Assembly (NCBI RefSeq): GCF_904424705.1
Contig: NZ_CAJGBF010000012.1
Coordinates: 1 to 64,000, forward strand
DNA from: Rossellomorea arthrocnemi
GTDB lineage: Bacteria; Bacillota; Bacilli; Bacillales; Bacillaceae_B
DNA length: 64,000 nucleotides
Direction: 5' to 3'
The number at the start of each line of letters is the position of its first letter. Positions within the stretch are counted from its first letter, which is position 1. Positions 25,057 to 33,293 of the stretch are shown here, one piece after another. A program made the position numbers and the translations under genes. The notes below the pieces were generated by a model. The model saw only the letters and a list, made by a program, of their open reading frames with translations, was not told the origin of the DNA and ran no database searches.

Positions 25057-25530
25057 GTGCTAATCACTTTAGCCTTATACAACGAAAACTATGAACATCA
25101 GCTTAAGGATTTCCACCAGCCTGAAGATCAGCTCCAATTTACGAGCATGCCCCTGGATAAAATCCATCATCCTGCTATCTCGACGGGCATCGCCCATATA
25201 GTCATCCTGAGGGACGATGAACCTGTCGGCTATTTCGCGTTGGAAAAAGGGGAAAAGCTTCTACAATATTCGTCTAATCAAAAGGCAAGACTCTTAACCT
25301 CTTTCTCTATCGATGCAAGACACCAGGGACAAGGCTTCGCCAAGAACGGGCTCACCCAATTACCAAGTTTCATAAGGGAAAACCTCCCTGATACAAACGA
25401 AGTGGTCCTAGGTGTGAACAAACGGAACCAGGCTGCCATCAGCCTCTACCTCAAGACAGGCTTCACCGACGAAGACGAAATCTTCGAGGGGCGTAATGGA
25501 CCTCAGCACATTCTTCATTTGAAGATATAA
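25057..25530 (+). CDS. GNAT family N-acetyltransferase
   Basis: The 157-residue protein has a GNAT core: LLTSFSIDARHQGQGFAKNG is the beta4 strand and acetyl-CoA loop, and NKRNQAAISLYLKTGF the motif B helix. Substrate unknown. The start is GTG 25057, 8 bases after ACGGAGGA. It is a single plus-strand gene in a minus-strand region. Confidence 0.85.
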   Translation: MLITLALYNENYEHQLKDFHQPEDQLQFTSMPLDKIHHPAISTGIAHIVILRDDEPVGYFALEKGEKLLQYSSNQKARLLTSFSIDARHQGQGFAKNGLTQLPSFIRENLPDTNEVVLGVNKRNQAAISLYLKTGFTDEDEIFEGRNGPQHILHLKI

Positions 25531-25566
25531 AAACAGAAGTGCCCGCAATCTTGGGCACTCCTGTTT
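25530..25566. terminator. Bidirectional terminator between GNAT and VOC genes
   Basis: AAAACAG-AGTGCCC pairs with GGGCACT-CTGTTTT with one mismatch and an 8-base loop. The convergent genes end on each side. Confidence 0.85.
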
Positions 25567-25568
25567 TA

Positions 25569-25943
25569 TTATCCCGTGCAGATCATCACTCGATTACCAT
25601 CGGGATCCTGGATGACAAAGAAAAAAAAATCATCGAATCTTGTGATTTCAGAAGCGATTTCATAGTTCAGCTGCTCTACATACGAATAAGCTTCCTCAAT
25701 GTTTTCAGTGTGGAAGTTAAAGAGAGGATGTTTATTCTGACCAGACTCTTTCATGACATCCTCTGGTCCTGCATCCAGGGTCAATCCGGTAAAATAATTG
25801 ATGGTCAGGTTATACACGGGAGCTTTTACCTGCTCTAAATCATACGGGTGACCCAATAACTCAGAATACCACCGTACAGATTCCTTCAAGTTGCTGACAT
25901 GGACAAACACCGTATTGATTTGATTTAAGATTGGACTTTTCAC
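25569..25943 (-). CDS. VOC/glyoxalase-fold protein
   Basis: The 124-residue protein shows the vicinal-oxygen-chelate pattern: VFVHVSNLKESVRWYSELLG at the start and FFFFVIQDPDGNRVMI near the end. Members are metal-dependent lyases, dioxygenases or antibiotic-binding proteins; the role here is unknown. The start is GTG 25943 after AAAGGAG. Confidence 0.82.
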   Translation of the reverse strand: MKSPILNQINTVFVHVSNLKESVRWYSELLGHPYDLEQVKAPVYNLTINYFTGLTLDAGPEDVMKESGQNKHPLFNFHTENIEEAYSYVEQLNYEIASEITRFDDFFFFVIQDPDGNRVMICTG

Positions 25944-26020
25944 TGAACTCGATCTCCTTTATGGTTTATTTGCCTTCATCCATAACAACGCAGGAACGGT
26001 TCAAAACCTTACAGGTAAAT

Positions 26021-26974
26021 TTAAAAAATATGATAAAAATAAGTGGCGTTCAATTTGATATCCAGTTCTTTAGCCGCATGCTTCATCAAGTCCCACGAAA
26101 AACAGTAGAAGTTCCAGTGAATGATCTCACCTCCAACCGTCTCGATTACATGGAGATTATTGAGATAGAGCTCTCCGTTGGACTTCCTCTCCATCTCGAC
26201 GACGACCTCTTTGCCCCATAGCATTTTATATTCCGCCACAATGTCGTGCTGAGTATCGACGACTTCCTTCCAATCGTTAAGGGAGTTCCGTTTCGCTTCA
26301 TCCCTGCCTTCTTCAATTCCGGCATGAACGATATTGACTGTGACATCTTCATTTAACACCGAAGCTATCAGCTCAGGGTCCTTATTCCTGAACCCTTTTA
26401 TTAATATGTCGAGGGGCGTATTCTGGACAAGATCAACGATGGGCATCGATTGTGCCTGCTTCCGTCTTGTCTTTCTAAGGACCGATCTCGCTCTGCTCAG
26501 GTTGGTATACACAGCCCCTTCCGAAGTCGCTATCATGACGGCAATTTCACTCGCCTTGAACCGGAAAGCTTCGGCCAGCAGGAAGGATACGTACTGATGG
26601 GGAGTCAAATGTTGCACAAGAAATTCCAGATGGTCCACTAACTCCAGGTCAAATTCAGATGAATGATCAGGCTGGAGCTCTTCCTCCAACGGCAGCACAG
26701 CATACGGGATGCGCCTGTAACGGTCAATCCATACATTGGTCGCTATCTTAAACAAGTATGCTTTCATCTTTACAGGCTGATGCATTTTGGCAAGCACGGC
26801 TAATGACTTAAACAGAGTGTCCTGTACCAGATCCTCTGCATCCCAAGGTGATCGAGTTAATTTATAGCAATACCTCCACAAATCCGATCGATAGGGCTCG
26901 ATTTCTTTTTTAAACCGCTGCTCAATATCCCTCAGATCTTCACTCAGTTGATTCGTATCGTTTTCCATCGTCAT
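26021..26974 (-). CDS. ECF sigma factor with C-terminal SnoaL-like domain
   Basis: The 317-residue protein has sigma region 2 (YRSDLWRYCYKLTRSPWDAEDLVQDTLFK, the core polymerase and -10 contacts) and region 4 (LTPHQYVSFLLAEAFRFKASE, AVYTNLSRARSVL). From about residue 180 a SnoaL/NTF2-like domain follows (KGFRNKDPELIASVLNEDVTV). This architecture matches ECF groups in which the fused domain replaces a separate anti-sigma factor. GGGGAG lies before ATG 26974. The divergent gene at 27192 also encodes an NTF2-like protein. Confidence 0.85.
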   Translation of the reverse strand: MTMENDTNQLSEDLRDIEQRFKKEIEPYRSDLWRYCYKLTRSPWDAEDLVQDTLFKSLAVLAKMHQPVKMKAYLFKIATNVWIDRYRRIPYAVLPLEEELQPDHSSEFDLELVDHLEFLVQHLTPHQYVSFLLAEAFRFKASEIAVMIATSEGAVYTNLSRARSVLRKTRRKQAQSMPIVDLVQNTPLDILIKGFRNKDPELIASVLNEDVTVNIVHAGIEEGRDEAKRNSLNDWKEVVDTQHDIVAEYKMLWGKEVVVEMERKSNGELYLNNLHVIETVGGEIIHWNFYCFSWDLMKHAAKELDIKLNATYFYHIF

Positions 26975-27005
26975 GACTCCCCTTCATTTTATTTCCAATG
27001 ATTTC

Positions 27006-27060
27006 AATACCTCTTTCCAAACCCAAATCTTTCTTAGATATGGGTTTGGAAAGAGGTATT
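27006..27060. promoter_or_regulatory. 20-bp perfect inverted repeat between divergent ECF sigma and NTF2-like genes
   Basis: AATACCTCTTTCCAAACCCA (27006-27025) is exactly complementary to 27041-27060 across a 15-base spacer. It lies upstream of both divergent genes and lacks a following T-run in either direction, so it looks more like an operator or leader structure than a terminator. Confidence 0.6.
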
Positions 27061-27191
27061 CACTGCAAGATTTATGATACACTTATGTTATCTGAATTTT
27101 ACAAATAAATCATTACTGAAGACATGCAAGGAGAGCAAATAAAGGAACGAAATTATGATGGCCCAAAGATATCTAAAAAGGAGCTGAAACA

Positions 27192-27617
27192 ATGAACGTC
27201 CAACACATACTCGACGAATACAAAAATGCAATCCACGAAAGGGATGTTGAAAGATTCCTCTCGATTTATGATCCCGGCGTCCATATCTATGACTGTTGGG
27301 GGAACTGGGAGTGTCAAGGGATTGCTGCCTGGCAGGAGAATGTGACCGAATGGTTCATCGGCTTAAAAGCTGATGGAGAAATCCTGAACGTCGATTTTCA
27401 AGATGTCGTGATTGAGGAAACCACGAATCTTGCCTTTGTCCGTTGTGCTGTAACATTCGCTGCACACAACGAATCATCTGGAGAGAAACTTCGCCAGCTG
27501 ACGAACCGCTTTACATTCTGCATGAAAAACGTAGAGGATACGTGTCTGATCGTACACGAGCATTCTTCCTTACCGATCAGTATGGAGGATGGGAAGGGGA
27601 TGTTTGGACTTAGGTAA
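27192..27617 (+). CDS. NTF2/SnoaL-like protein (DUF4440 type)
   Basis: The 141-residue protein starts HILDEYKNAIHERDVERFLSIYD and continues with the alternating strands of the cone-shaped NTF2 fold. Members are small-molecule-binding proteins, polyketide cyclases or ketosteroid-isomerase relatives; no function can be given. AAAAAGGAG precedes the ATG. It shares an intergenic region with the SnoaL-tailed sigma factor and is a candidate target. Confidence 0.75.
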   Translation: MNVQHILDEYKNAIHERDVERFLSIYDPGVHIYDCWGNWECQGIAAWQENVTEWFIGLKADGEILNVDFQDVVIEETTNLAFVRCAVTFAAHNESSGEKLRQLTNRFTFCMKNVEDTCLIVHEHSSLPISMEDGKGMFGLR

Positions 27618-27665
27618 GGTGCTGGATGAACTTAGTTCTCATTCATGCGTTTGGAGTACGTTTCT

Positions 27666-27962
27666 TCAAAGTTCTCCAGCATGTAAAAGGATGAGGATGA
27701 TTGGTAACAGAGACACTCCTATCATTATAAACAGACCAATAATCATGATTCTTTTTAGGGGTACATTCCAGATTAAACGAAAAGCCGCTCCCAAGAACAA
27801 AACAACAAGAAAGAGTCCGGCAAACGTACCGATCGGCTCCGCTATCCCCAACTGCGATTGGATAAAGGAGCCTTGGTTTATATCAAATGCGGTGACGTTC
27901 ATCAATACCAAAATGAGCATCAACAGTCCCATTCCCATTGCTACATAGCCACTCTTCTTCAC
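27666..27962 (-). CDS. Three-segment membrane protein
   Basis: A 98-residue protein with hydrophobic segments at about 6-24, 40-65 and 72-95. The start is taken as GTG 27962 behind GAGGGGG; the frame is open to 27998. Function unknown. Confidence 0.6.
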   Translation of the reverse strand: MKKSGYVAMGMGLLMLILVLMNVTAFDINQGSFIQSQLGIAEPIGTFAGLFLVVLFLGAAFRLIWNVPLKRIMIIGLFIMIGVSLLPIILILLHAGEL

Positions 27963-28046
27963 CTTTTCACCCCCTCGCCTATTTGAGCCCCTCAACATTT
28001 CCGGTATTCTACCTGCACAATTATTACTTCCCAGTCTGACGAATTG

Positions 28047-28211
28047 TCACATTTCAAATCCAAACTTCTTCAAAACGAATGATGACGAAAAATATACTGC
28101 GGGAAGCGCCACTAACCAGTAAAAAATATTTTTCGGCATGACCATGTTAAAATAGTAAAAAAACAAAGTAATCCATATAAACATCATTAATATACCAAGT
28201 ACTTTTTTCAT
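28047..28211 (-). CDS. 54-residue membrane protein
   Basis: The short frame encodes MKKVLGILMMFIWITLFFYY, a polar turn (MVMPKN) and a second hydrophobic helix, ending KKFGFEM. AAGGGG lies 13 bases upstream, somewhat far. Size, hydrophobicity and position among similar small genes support it. Confidence 0.5.
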   Translation of the reverse strand: MKKVLGILMMFIWITLFFYYFNMVMPKNIFYWLVALPAVYFSSSFVLKKFGFEM

Positions 28212-28357
28212 CGTTCACTAAAAACCCCTTCGTTAAAACCGCTCCATCAACTCAATATCGGCAAAGCGATCTTCTCCATTTTCTACTATTCATCTCGTTG
28301 CTTCCTATTTAACTGGAATACATTTCATGATTCGTTCCTCTCCTGTATTCTGTCACT

Positions 28358-28609
28358 CTATTCATTCTCCTCACCTCTCTTCTCTGAAGGGTCAGGATAC
28401 TGCTCATTAAATTCACGTATGGATAATCTCCTTATACTCAATAATAAAATCATAGAAATAATGAAACACAATGGCGCCCCTATATCACTGAACTGAAATT
28501 GATCATCGCCCCAACAATCAAAGCCCATCATAAATCCATTAGCCAAAATGAAGGTGAAAATAAAATTTAACACAATGACTTTCCACGAGTATTTAAAAAT
28601 ACTTTGCAT
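28358..28609 (-). CDS. Small two-segment membrane protein, start uncertain
   Basis: Two hydrophobic segments and an acidic tail (YPDPSEKRGEENE) are clear, giving 83 residues from ATG 28609. A strong AGGAGG lies 16 bases upstream of this ATG and about 7 bases before an ATT codon, so a non-canonical start or a mutated start codon is possible. The in-frame ATG at 28636 lies in front of that AGGAGG and has no good site of its own. Confidence 0.5.
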   Translation of the reverse strand: MQSIFKYSWKVIVLNFIFTFILANGFMMGFDCWGDDQFQFSDIGAPLCFIISMILLLSIRRLSIREFNEQYPDPSEKRGEENE

Positions 28610-28759
28610 CCACCAAATAGTAAAACCTCCTGGCATTCGCTATCTTAAAGTTTGAAACTAACTTCAAGTCCCGTCGGCTTCTTTTGAAAAGGAGTCTGAT
28701 ATTCTTTAAACGTCAAAGTCAGCCCGGATAAGTCTTGGCAAGCAAAGCAATTCCCTCAC

Positions 28760-28830
28760 CATCCACCCACACCGGTTAACAGAGCTCAAGCAACCAATTG
28801 TTCAAAAATACAATCTTTACGAAAAGACCT
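28760..28830. repeat. Second copy of the MITE-like element's right end
   Basis: 28772-28830 (CCGGTTAACAGAGCTCAAGCAA ... CTTTACGAAAAGACCT) is clearly related to 7198-7257. The end lies 3 bases from the stop codon of the Nudix gene. No convincing left end or target duplication was found, so it is a fragment or a degraded short copy. Confidence 0.7.
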
Positions 28831-28833
28831 TTT

Positions 28834-29451
28834 TTAATCAAACACCGTTTCCTTCTGAGAATCCCTCAAAAATTCAAACAGCATCCTAATCTGCGATTCT
28901 GTGTTTCGTCCAACCGACAGCTCAGGCAAATGGTCTTCCTTAAAAAATCCGATCCCTTTTGTTTCGACTCCACTTTTTGCTTCCCCGCCGGTCACTTTGC
29001 ACTGGATGAAAATTTTGTAGTAATGGTACGGTTGCGGGGGATGTGGATGCTTGTTCAAATCCAATAATGCGAGTAATTTTACAGGGGTGACGTCGTACCC
29101 CGATTCTTCTTTTATTTCCTTCACAATGTTTTCACTTGGGGATAATCCTATATCACAAAATCCACCGGGCAAAGACCATTTATCATCAACTTTTTCTTTG
29201 ACCATTAGAATGTTATCGTCCTTGAATACGACACCCCTCACATCTACTTTCGGTGTCTGATACCCTTTTTCATTCGTGAACAAATCCTTGATCGTCTTCA
29301 TATTAAGGCCAGTATATTCCTGCATGATTTCTGTACTGATCGACCTTAATTCCTCATATCTCTCAATATCGTACACGTCCTTCGAAAAGGCCAGACCCGA
29401 TTGAGACAGGGCCTGAATCCTCTTCGCCCATTCCAGCCATTTATCGCTCAT
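28834..29451 (-). CDS. yjhB: Nudix hydrolase, YjhB type (ADP-ribose pyrophosphatase-like)
   Basis: The 205-residue protein has the N-terminal helical region found in YjhB (WLEWAKRIQALSQSGLAFSKD) and then a Nudix domain with the box GGFCDIGLSPSENIVKEIKE followed by ESGYDV. Relatives hydrolyse ADP-ribose or related dinucleotide sugars. The ATG overlaps the esterase stop (ATGA), so it is the last gene of a coupled methyltransferase-esterase-Nudix operon. Confidence 0.85.
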   Translation of the reverse strand: MSDKWLEWAKRIQALSQSGLAFSKDVYDIERYEELRSISTEIMQEYTGLNMKTIKDLFTNEKGYQTPKVDVRGVVFKDDNILMVKEKVDDKWSLPGGFCDIGLSPSENIVKEIKEESGYDVTPVKLLALLDLNKHPHPPQPYHYYKIFIQCKVTGGEAKSGVETKGIGFFKEDHLPELSVGRNTESQIRMLFEFLRDSQKETVFD

Positions 29452-30156
29452 CGCTCTACACTCCTTTCACTTTTGCCATTCAACCAACCTACCAAGTCCC
29501 GAATCATCTCCTCTGTCATTTGATGATTCACACCCTCATACACAATGAAATCTACATGTCTTCTTCTTTTTTGTTTTAGATAATGAAAATAATCCCGCTG
29601 TCCCTCTATCGGCATGACCTCATCACTGTCCCCGTGCATAAGGAGAACAGGCGAAGGACCAGCCGGGCTTTCGACAGGATCATATTTCATCAAGCGTGTT
29701 CTCAGATCATCAGGTATTACTTCCCGATGATCTCTTTTTCTGAAAAGTTGTTCTGATAAGACAAATGAACCAGAACCGTTTATATTTGCCATTCCCCCTA
29801 AGTTTGGTTCACGAGCAAAAATTCCATTGGCCATACACCCGCCCATAGAACTGCCTACAAGGATTACATGCTCTTTACTTATCTTTAATGCCTTCATAAA
29901 ATCATCAAGTGATCATGATCGTTTCCCAGAAATAAGCCTGCACGTTTTTTGGTTCAAAAGGGTCTGCCAACGGATGTCTTGTATCGTGATAGACGATTTC
30001 TGGAATGATAACTTTAAATCCCTCTGCCAGGTCCCTGTACCCATGAGCACTTCCACCCCAACCGTGGTAGATGATGATGACTTTATTAGACTCGTTTTGT
30101 TTATTAGGTTCAATAGAATAGTAGTGGAATGAATGTATGCTGTTTTTTTTCATCAC
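29448..30156 (-). pseudogene. Frameshifted alpha/beta-hydrolase (YitV-like esterase)
   Basis: The 5' part (30156-29905) encodes a hydrolase N-terminus with YHGWGGSAHGYRDLAEGF and ends at TGA just after YFWETIMIT. The neighbouring frame resumes at DDFMKALKISKEHVILVGSSMGGCMANG with the nucleophile serine, then LLMHGDSDEVMP (acid) and GVNHQMT (histidine). Together they form one full-length esterase broken by a single-base frameshift near 29905. The 5' ATG overlaps the methyltransferase stop and the 3' stop overlaps the Nudix ATG, so operon structure is intact. A sequencing error is the alternative. Confidence 0.8.
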
Positions 30157-30956
30157 GATTTCTCTTTCCTTCCAATCTTCACCGACAATGTCGACTCCTC
30201 TTTAAATACTCCAGTTTCACACAGATCAAGCATTGCCTCTCTCACTTCACGTTCAAATAATGGAATATTATTTGAACCTAGGAAACGCTTGGACCCGTAA
30301 GAGGTGGAATAAAGGTTCCCCAGCAGTGACTCGATGGTCCAGGTGATTTCGTATGTAGGCAGGGTGTGCACTTCAAGATTAAATTTCGAATGTGAGATGA
30401 TCTCTTCGTAACTGGTTACAGGGTGAGTATACGTTGAGTTTCCAGCTTTCCGATCATTCCCGTACCATTTAGTGATCACTTCATTGAATCTTACTTGCCA
30501 GGGTTTTAACGATTTAGTTGATTCATAATTGTCAATTACCGCTACCCCTCCACCTGGTGAGACGATATCAAATAATTCATCCAATACCTTTGATCGGTCC
30601 ATCCAATGAAAGGCTTTTGCAATCGTCACAAGTTGATATTGATCAGGATTTCCGGACTTATATTCTTCTAGCGTTCCAGTGAACCATTGAATCTGACCGA
30701 TCCTCATTTCATGGTGCAGGCGTTCCGCTTCTTCAATCATTTCCGGTTCAATGTCTATGCCCACTATTTTATTGCACCAATCTGAAAACCTTATGGTCAG
30801 ATGTCCTGTACCGCACCCTATATCAAGTAGGTTCTGCTCTCCATTTAGAGAGAATTTTTCTACTAATAATCTTATTAGAATCGATGGATAGATAGGTCTG
30901 TATGTTGAATAATAATGTGCTGCGCCTTTAAATAAATCTGTACCGTACGTATTCAA
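30153..30956 (-). CDS. Class I SAM-dependent methyltransferase
   Basis: The 267-residue protein has YSTYRPIYPSIL at the start, motif I LLDIGCGTGHLTIRF, the acidic KIVGIDIEPEMIEEA, and LVTIAKAFHWMDR, typical of methyltransf_11-type enzymes (YcgJ/TMT-like). Substrate unknown. The start is TTG 30956 behind GGGAGGG. It is first in the coupled operon with the broken esterase and yjhB. Confidence 0.82.
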   Translation of the reverse strand: MNTYGTDLFKGAAHYYSTYRPIYPSILIRLLVEKFSLNGEQNLLDIGCGTGHLTIRFSDWCNKIVGIDIEPEMIEEAERLHHEMRIGQIQWFTGTLEEYKSGNPDQYQLVTIAKAFHWMDRSKVLDELFDIVSPGGGVAVIDNYESTKSLKPWQVRFNEVITKWYGNDRKAGNSTYTHPVTSYEEIISHSKFNLEVHTLPTYEITWTIESLLGNLYSTSYGSKRFLGSNNIPLFEREVREAMLDLCETGVFKEESTLSVKIGRKEKS

Positions 30957-31033
30957 TTTTAATGCCCTCCCTTTGCCGAGCTTTCAATACCAATTATTTC
31001 AAATGAATCGTGTGAACTCAAATATTATTTCTA

Positions 31034-31071
31034 TAAAAAAAAGAAACGTATCTTCTGGACGGATACGTTTC
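31034..31071 (-). terminator. Terminator after the AraC gene
   Basis: GAAACGTATC pairs with GATACGTTTC (31043-31052 with 31062-31071), followed on the minus strand by eight T. Confidence 0.85.
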
Positions 31072-31093
31072 CTTGATTGGAATATGGAAGGGC

Positions 31094-31870
31094 TCAATTC
31101 AGGTAGGAACGATATTCAAATGCCGTTGTACCATATACGTTTTTAAAGTGTTTGTTTAAATGGGTTAGATCCACAAAACCGCATTCAGCTACAGCAGAAT
31201 AGATATCTCCACTTTTCTCTATCATTTGCTTTGCATGTTCTATTTTGACGTTAAGGTAGTACTGGTACGGGGAGATCCCTGTGTGACCCTTGAATAATCT
31301 GATAAACTGATATTTGGATAAACCGAGCTCATTAGATATATCATCCAGTTTAAGCCCACTTTCCAAATGGGCATGAAGGATATCTTTCGCTTTTTTTATT
31401 AAAGTGTTGTCTTTCTTTATAATTGAAGATAGATCTGTTTGAATAAGACTTTCCGTAAGGGTTAAGAATAATTCATTACAAAACGCATCATCCTTATCGG
31501 CTAATATTCCGTGAGCAAGATTTAATATCCTTCTCTTAAGTGTGTCATCATATACAACCGGAGAAGGAAATCGGATCATATCCTTCTTTTCAAGAGCTTC
31601 TAATAGCAATTGTGGCTTAACATATAGCATAACGTAATCAAGTCCGGACTCATCATGAGCCATTCCGTCATGTGCCTGTTCCGGGTTAAAGAGCATTACA
31701 CCGTTCTGATGGGACATTTGCAAGCTGCCATCCAAGTGGAAGCGCTGGATACCGCGAATGGTTACACCTATGGCATACTCTTCATGGGCATGCTTTTTAT
31801 ATGAAAACTCATTAATACTTGCAGATAATGCAGTAATCTCTGCCCTTTTTTTATAAATGAATTTCTCCAA
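31094..31870 (-). CDS. AraC-family regulator
   Basis: The protein of about 258 residues has an N-terminal AraC-type cupin (HAHEEYAIGVTIRG, FNPEQAHDG) and two C-terminal helix-turn-helix units (LKLDDISNELGLSKYQFIRLFK; YSAVAECGFVDLTHLNKHFK). The cupin would bind a small effector. GGAGGGG suits a TTG start at 31870 better than the overlapping GTG at 31879. It follows the LysE gene within 30 bases; LysE-AraC pairs often regulate themselves. Confidence 0.85.
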   Translation of the reverse strand: MEKFIYKKRAEITALSASINEFSYKKHAHEEYAIGVTIRGIQRFHLDGSLQMSHQNGVMLFNPEQAHDGMAHDESGLDYVMLYVKPQLLLEALEKKDMIRFPSPVVYDDTLKRRILNLAHGILADKDDAFCNELFLTLTESLIQTDLSSIIKKDNTLIKKAKDILHAHLESGLKLDDISNELGLSKYQFIRLFKGHTGISPYQYYLNVKIEHAKQMIEKSGDIYSAVAECGFVDLTHLNKHFKNVYGTTAFEYRSYLN

Positions 31871-31895
31871 TACCTTCACCCCTCCATTCCCTTGC

Positions 31896-32471
31896 CTATA
31901 TCCATAGGATGAGGGCAGAATAAGCTAGAAATAGCGCCATGATTACATTTACAGCCTTATTGTACCTCAGTAAGATTTTTTTGAAAATGGTACCGAATAG
32001 CACCCAGGTCGTGAAAGCCATAAATCCAATTACCGTTATTACGAATACCCCTGCTGTGACCGCAGGTTTCGAGATATAGTGCGGCAGAATGAAGCTTGGA
32101 ATGACTGTCATGGTAAACAAAACGACCTTTGGATTTAAAAATTGCATAAGAAAACCGGACAAAAAAGTACCCGATCGATTTACAGTTGGTTTAGTCGTGT
32201 CCATCCTGTATATTTGACTGGCCAAATAGAGCATATACCCACTTCCAAGCATCTTCATGACAAGGAGGATGTTAGGGAGAATGGTCAGAAGGACAGTATT
32301 CAATATAGCTGATATAACCAGCAGTAATCCGAAGGCAATCGTTGCTCCATACGTGAATTGCATAGCCCTTTTCGTCCCAGAATGATGTACAGTGGACAAG
32401 ATGACAATATTTGTTGGCCCTGGAGTAAACGTAATCATCATGCAGTAGATCAAGAAAGATGGAATATTCAT
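31896..32471 (-). CDS. LysE/RhtB-family amino-acid exporter
   Basis: The 191-residue protein has six hydrophobic segments and the family signature TFTPGPTNIVILST near the N-terminus and FLMQFLNPKVVLF in the middle. It exports amino acids or related metabolites by proton exchange. GGAAGGAG before ATG 32471 fixes the start; the frame to 32654 is not needed. It forms an operon with the AraC gene downstream. Confidence 0.85.
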   Translation of the reverse strand: MNIPSFLIYCMMITFTPGPTNIVILSTVHHSGTKRAMQFTYGATIAFGLLLVISAILNTVLLTILPNILLVMKMLGSGYMLYLASQIYRMDTTKPTVNRSGTFLSGFLMQFLNPKVVLFTMTVIPSFILPHYISKPAVTAGVFVITVIGFMAFTTWVLFGTIFKKILLRYNKAVNVIMALFLAYSALILWI

Positions 32472-32664
32472 AGAGAAGCTCCTTCCGAATGTTCTCATAT
32501 AATCATACATCTGACCTGATACTGCCTTATAGTATATTATTGCAGGAGTAAACCCCCTACCTCCCTCACTGATCCCAGTTTCAAATGAATGAACGTACCG
32601 TTGGCTATTTCTTTCATAATAAAAAGGAGTACCATAAATGGTCCCCTTTTTCACTTAACTCTGA

Positions 32665-33219
32665 TCAGCAGCCGATATAACGTATAAACAATCCTCCCCG
32701 CACAGTCACAATCTGGCGCCCGCAGGCATCGGTGATTACTTGTGGTGCAAACGCGAATGCGCCGACCGTATCAAAACAACTGCGTTGGCAATCTTCTGTC
32801 TGGCAAATTGTTTCAATCACCTGATTGACTGGCACGGAAACATCGCTTGCAAGGGTACATGGAATATCTCCAATTTGAAGTCCCCCTTCAATCGGCGTCA
32901 AGTCTCCAACATTTATATGAAATCTGGCAGTTCCGATCAAGCGTACGGCATCGATTTCAACAGGACACGTCAACGTGCCGCCGCATGGGTTCTCAACGGT
33001 TCCTTCCGCCTCCTGCTTTTCCAGTGTACAAACAAGTTCACTCAAATCAGAGCAGGCCGTAAAGCTATCGAACGTCGTGAACCGGAACGTGAACCCGTCC
33101 GGAACAACCGCCGTTGCACAATAATCGATCGTACGGTCGCAGCTTTCCTGCTGGATATCCAGATTATCTACCATTTTTCCGTCTGCATCATAATACACAA
33201 CATTGTTTTTCAGCATCAT
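32665..33219 (-). CDS. Cysteine-rich protein of unknown function (12 Cys)
   Basis: A 184-residue protein without signal peptide or membrane segment, rich in Thr/Val/Ile and with 12 cysteines, several in C-x(3-6)-C spacing (CDRTIDYC, CGGTLTC, CQTEDCQRSC). Predicted mainly beta. Cys-rich, signal-less proteins of this kind in spore formers are often spore-surface components, but this is only an inference. GGGAGGG precedes the tandem ATG codons at 33219/33216. It is a single gene. Confidence 0.6.
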   Translation of the reverse strand: MMLKNNVVYYDADGKMVDNLDIQQESCDRTIDYCATAVVPDGFTFRFTTFDSFTACSDLSELVCTLEKQEAEGTVENPCGGTLTCPVEIDAVRLIGTARFHINVGDLTPIEGGLQIGDIPCTLASDVSVPVNQVIETICQTEDCQRSCFDTVGAFAFAPQVITDACGRQIVTVRGGLFIRYIGC

Positions 33220-33293
33220 TATCCCTCCCTTCTCCTACTATTTATATGCATTTATAGTAGATTTGGAAGGGACAGACAACTGATAATAAAGCG

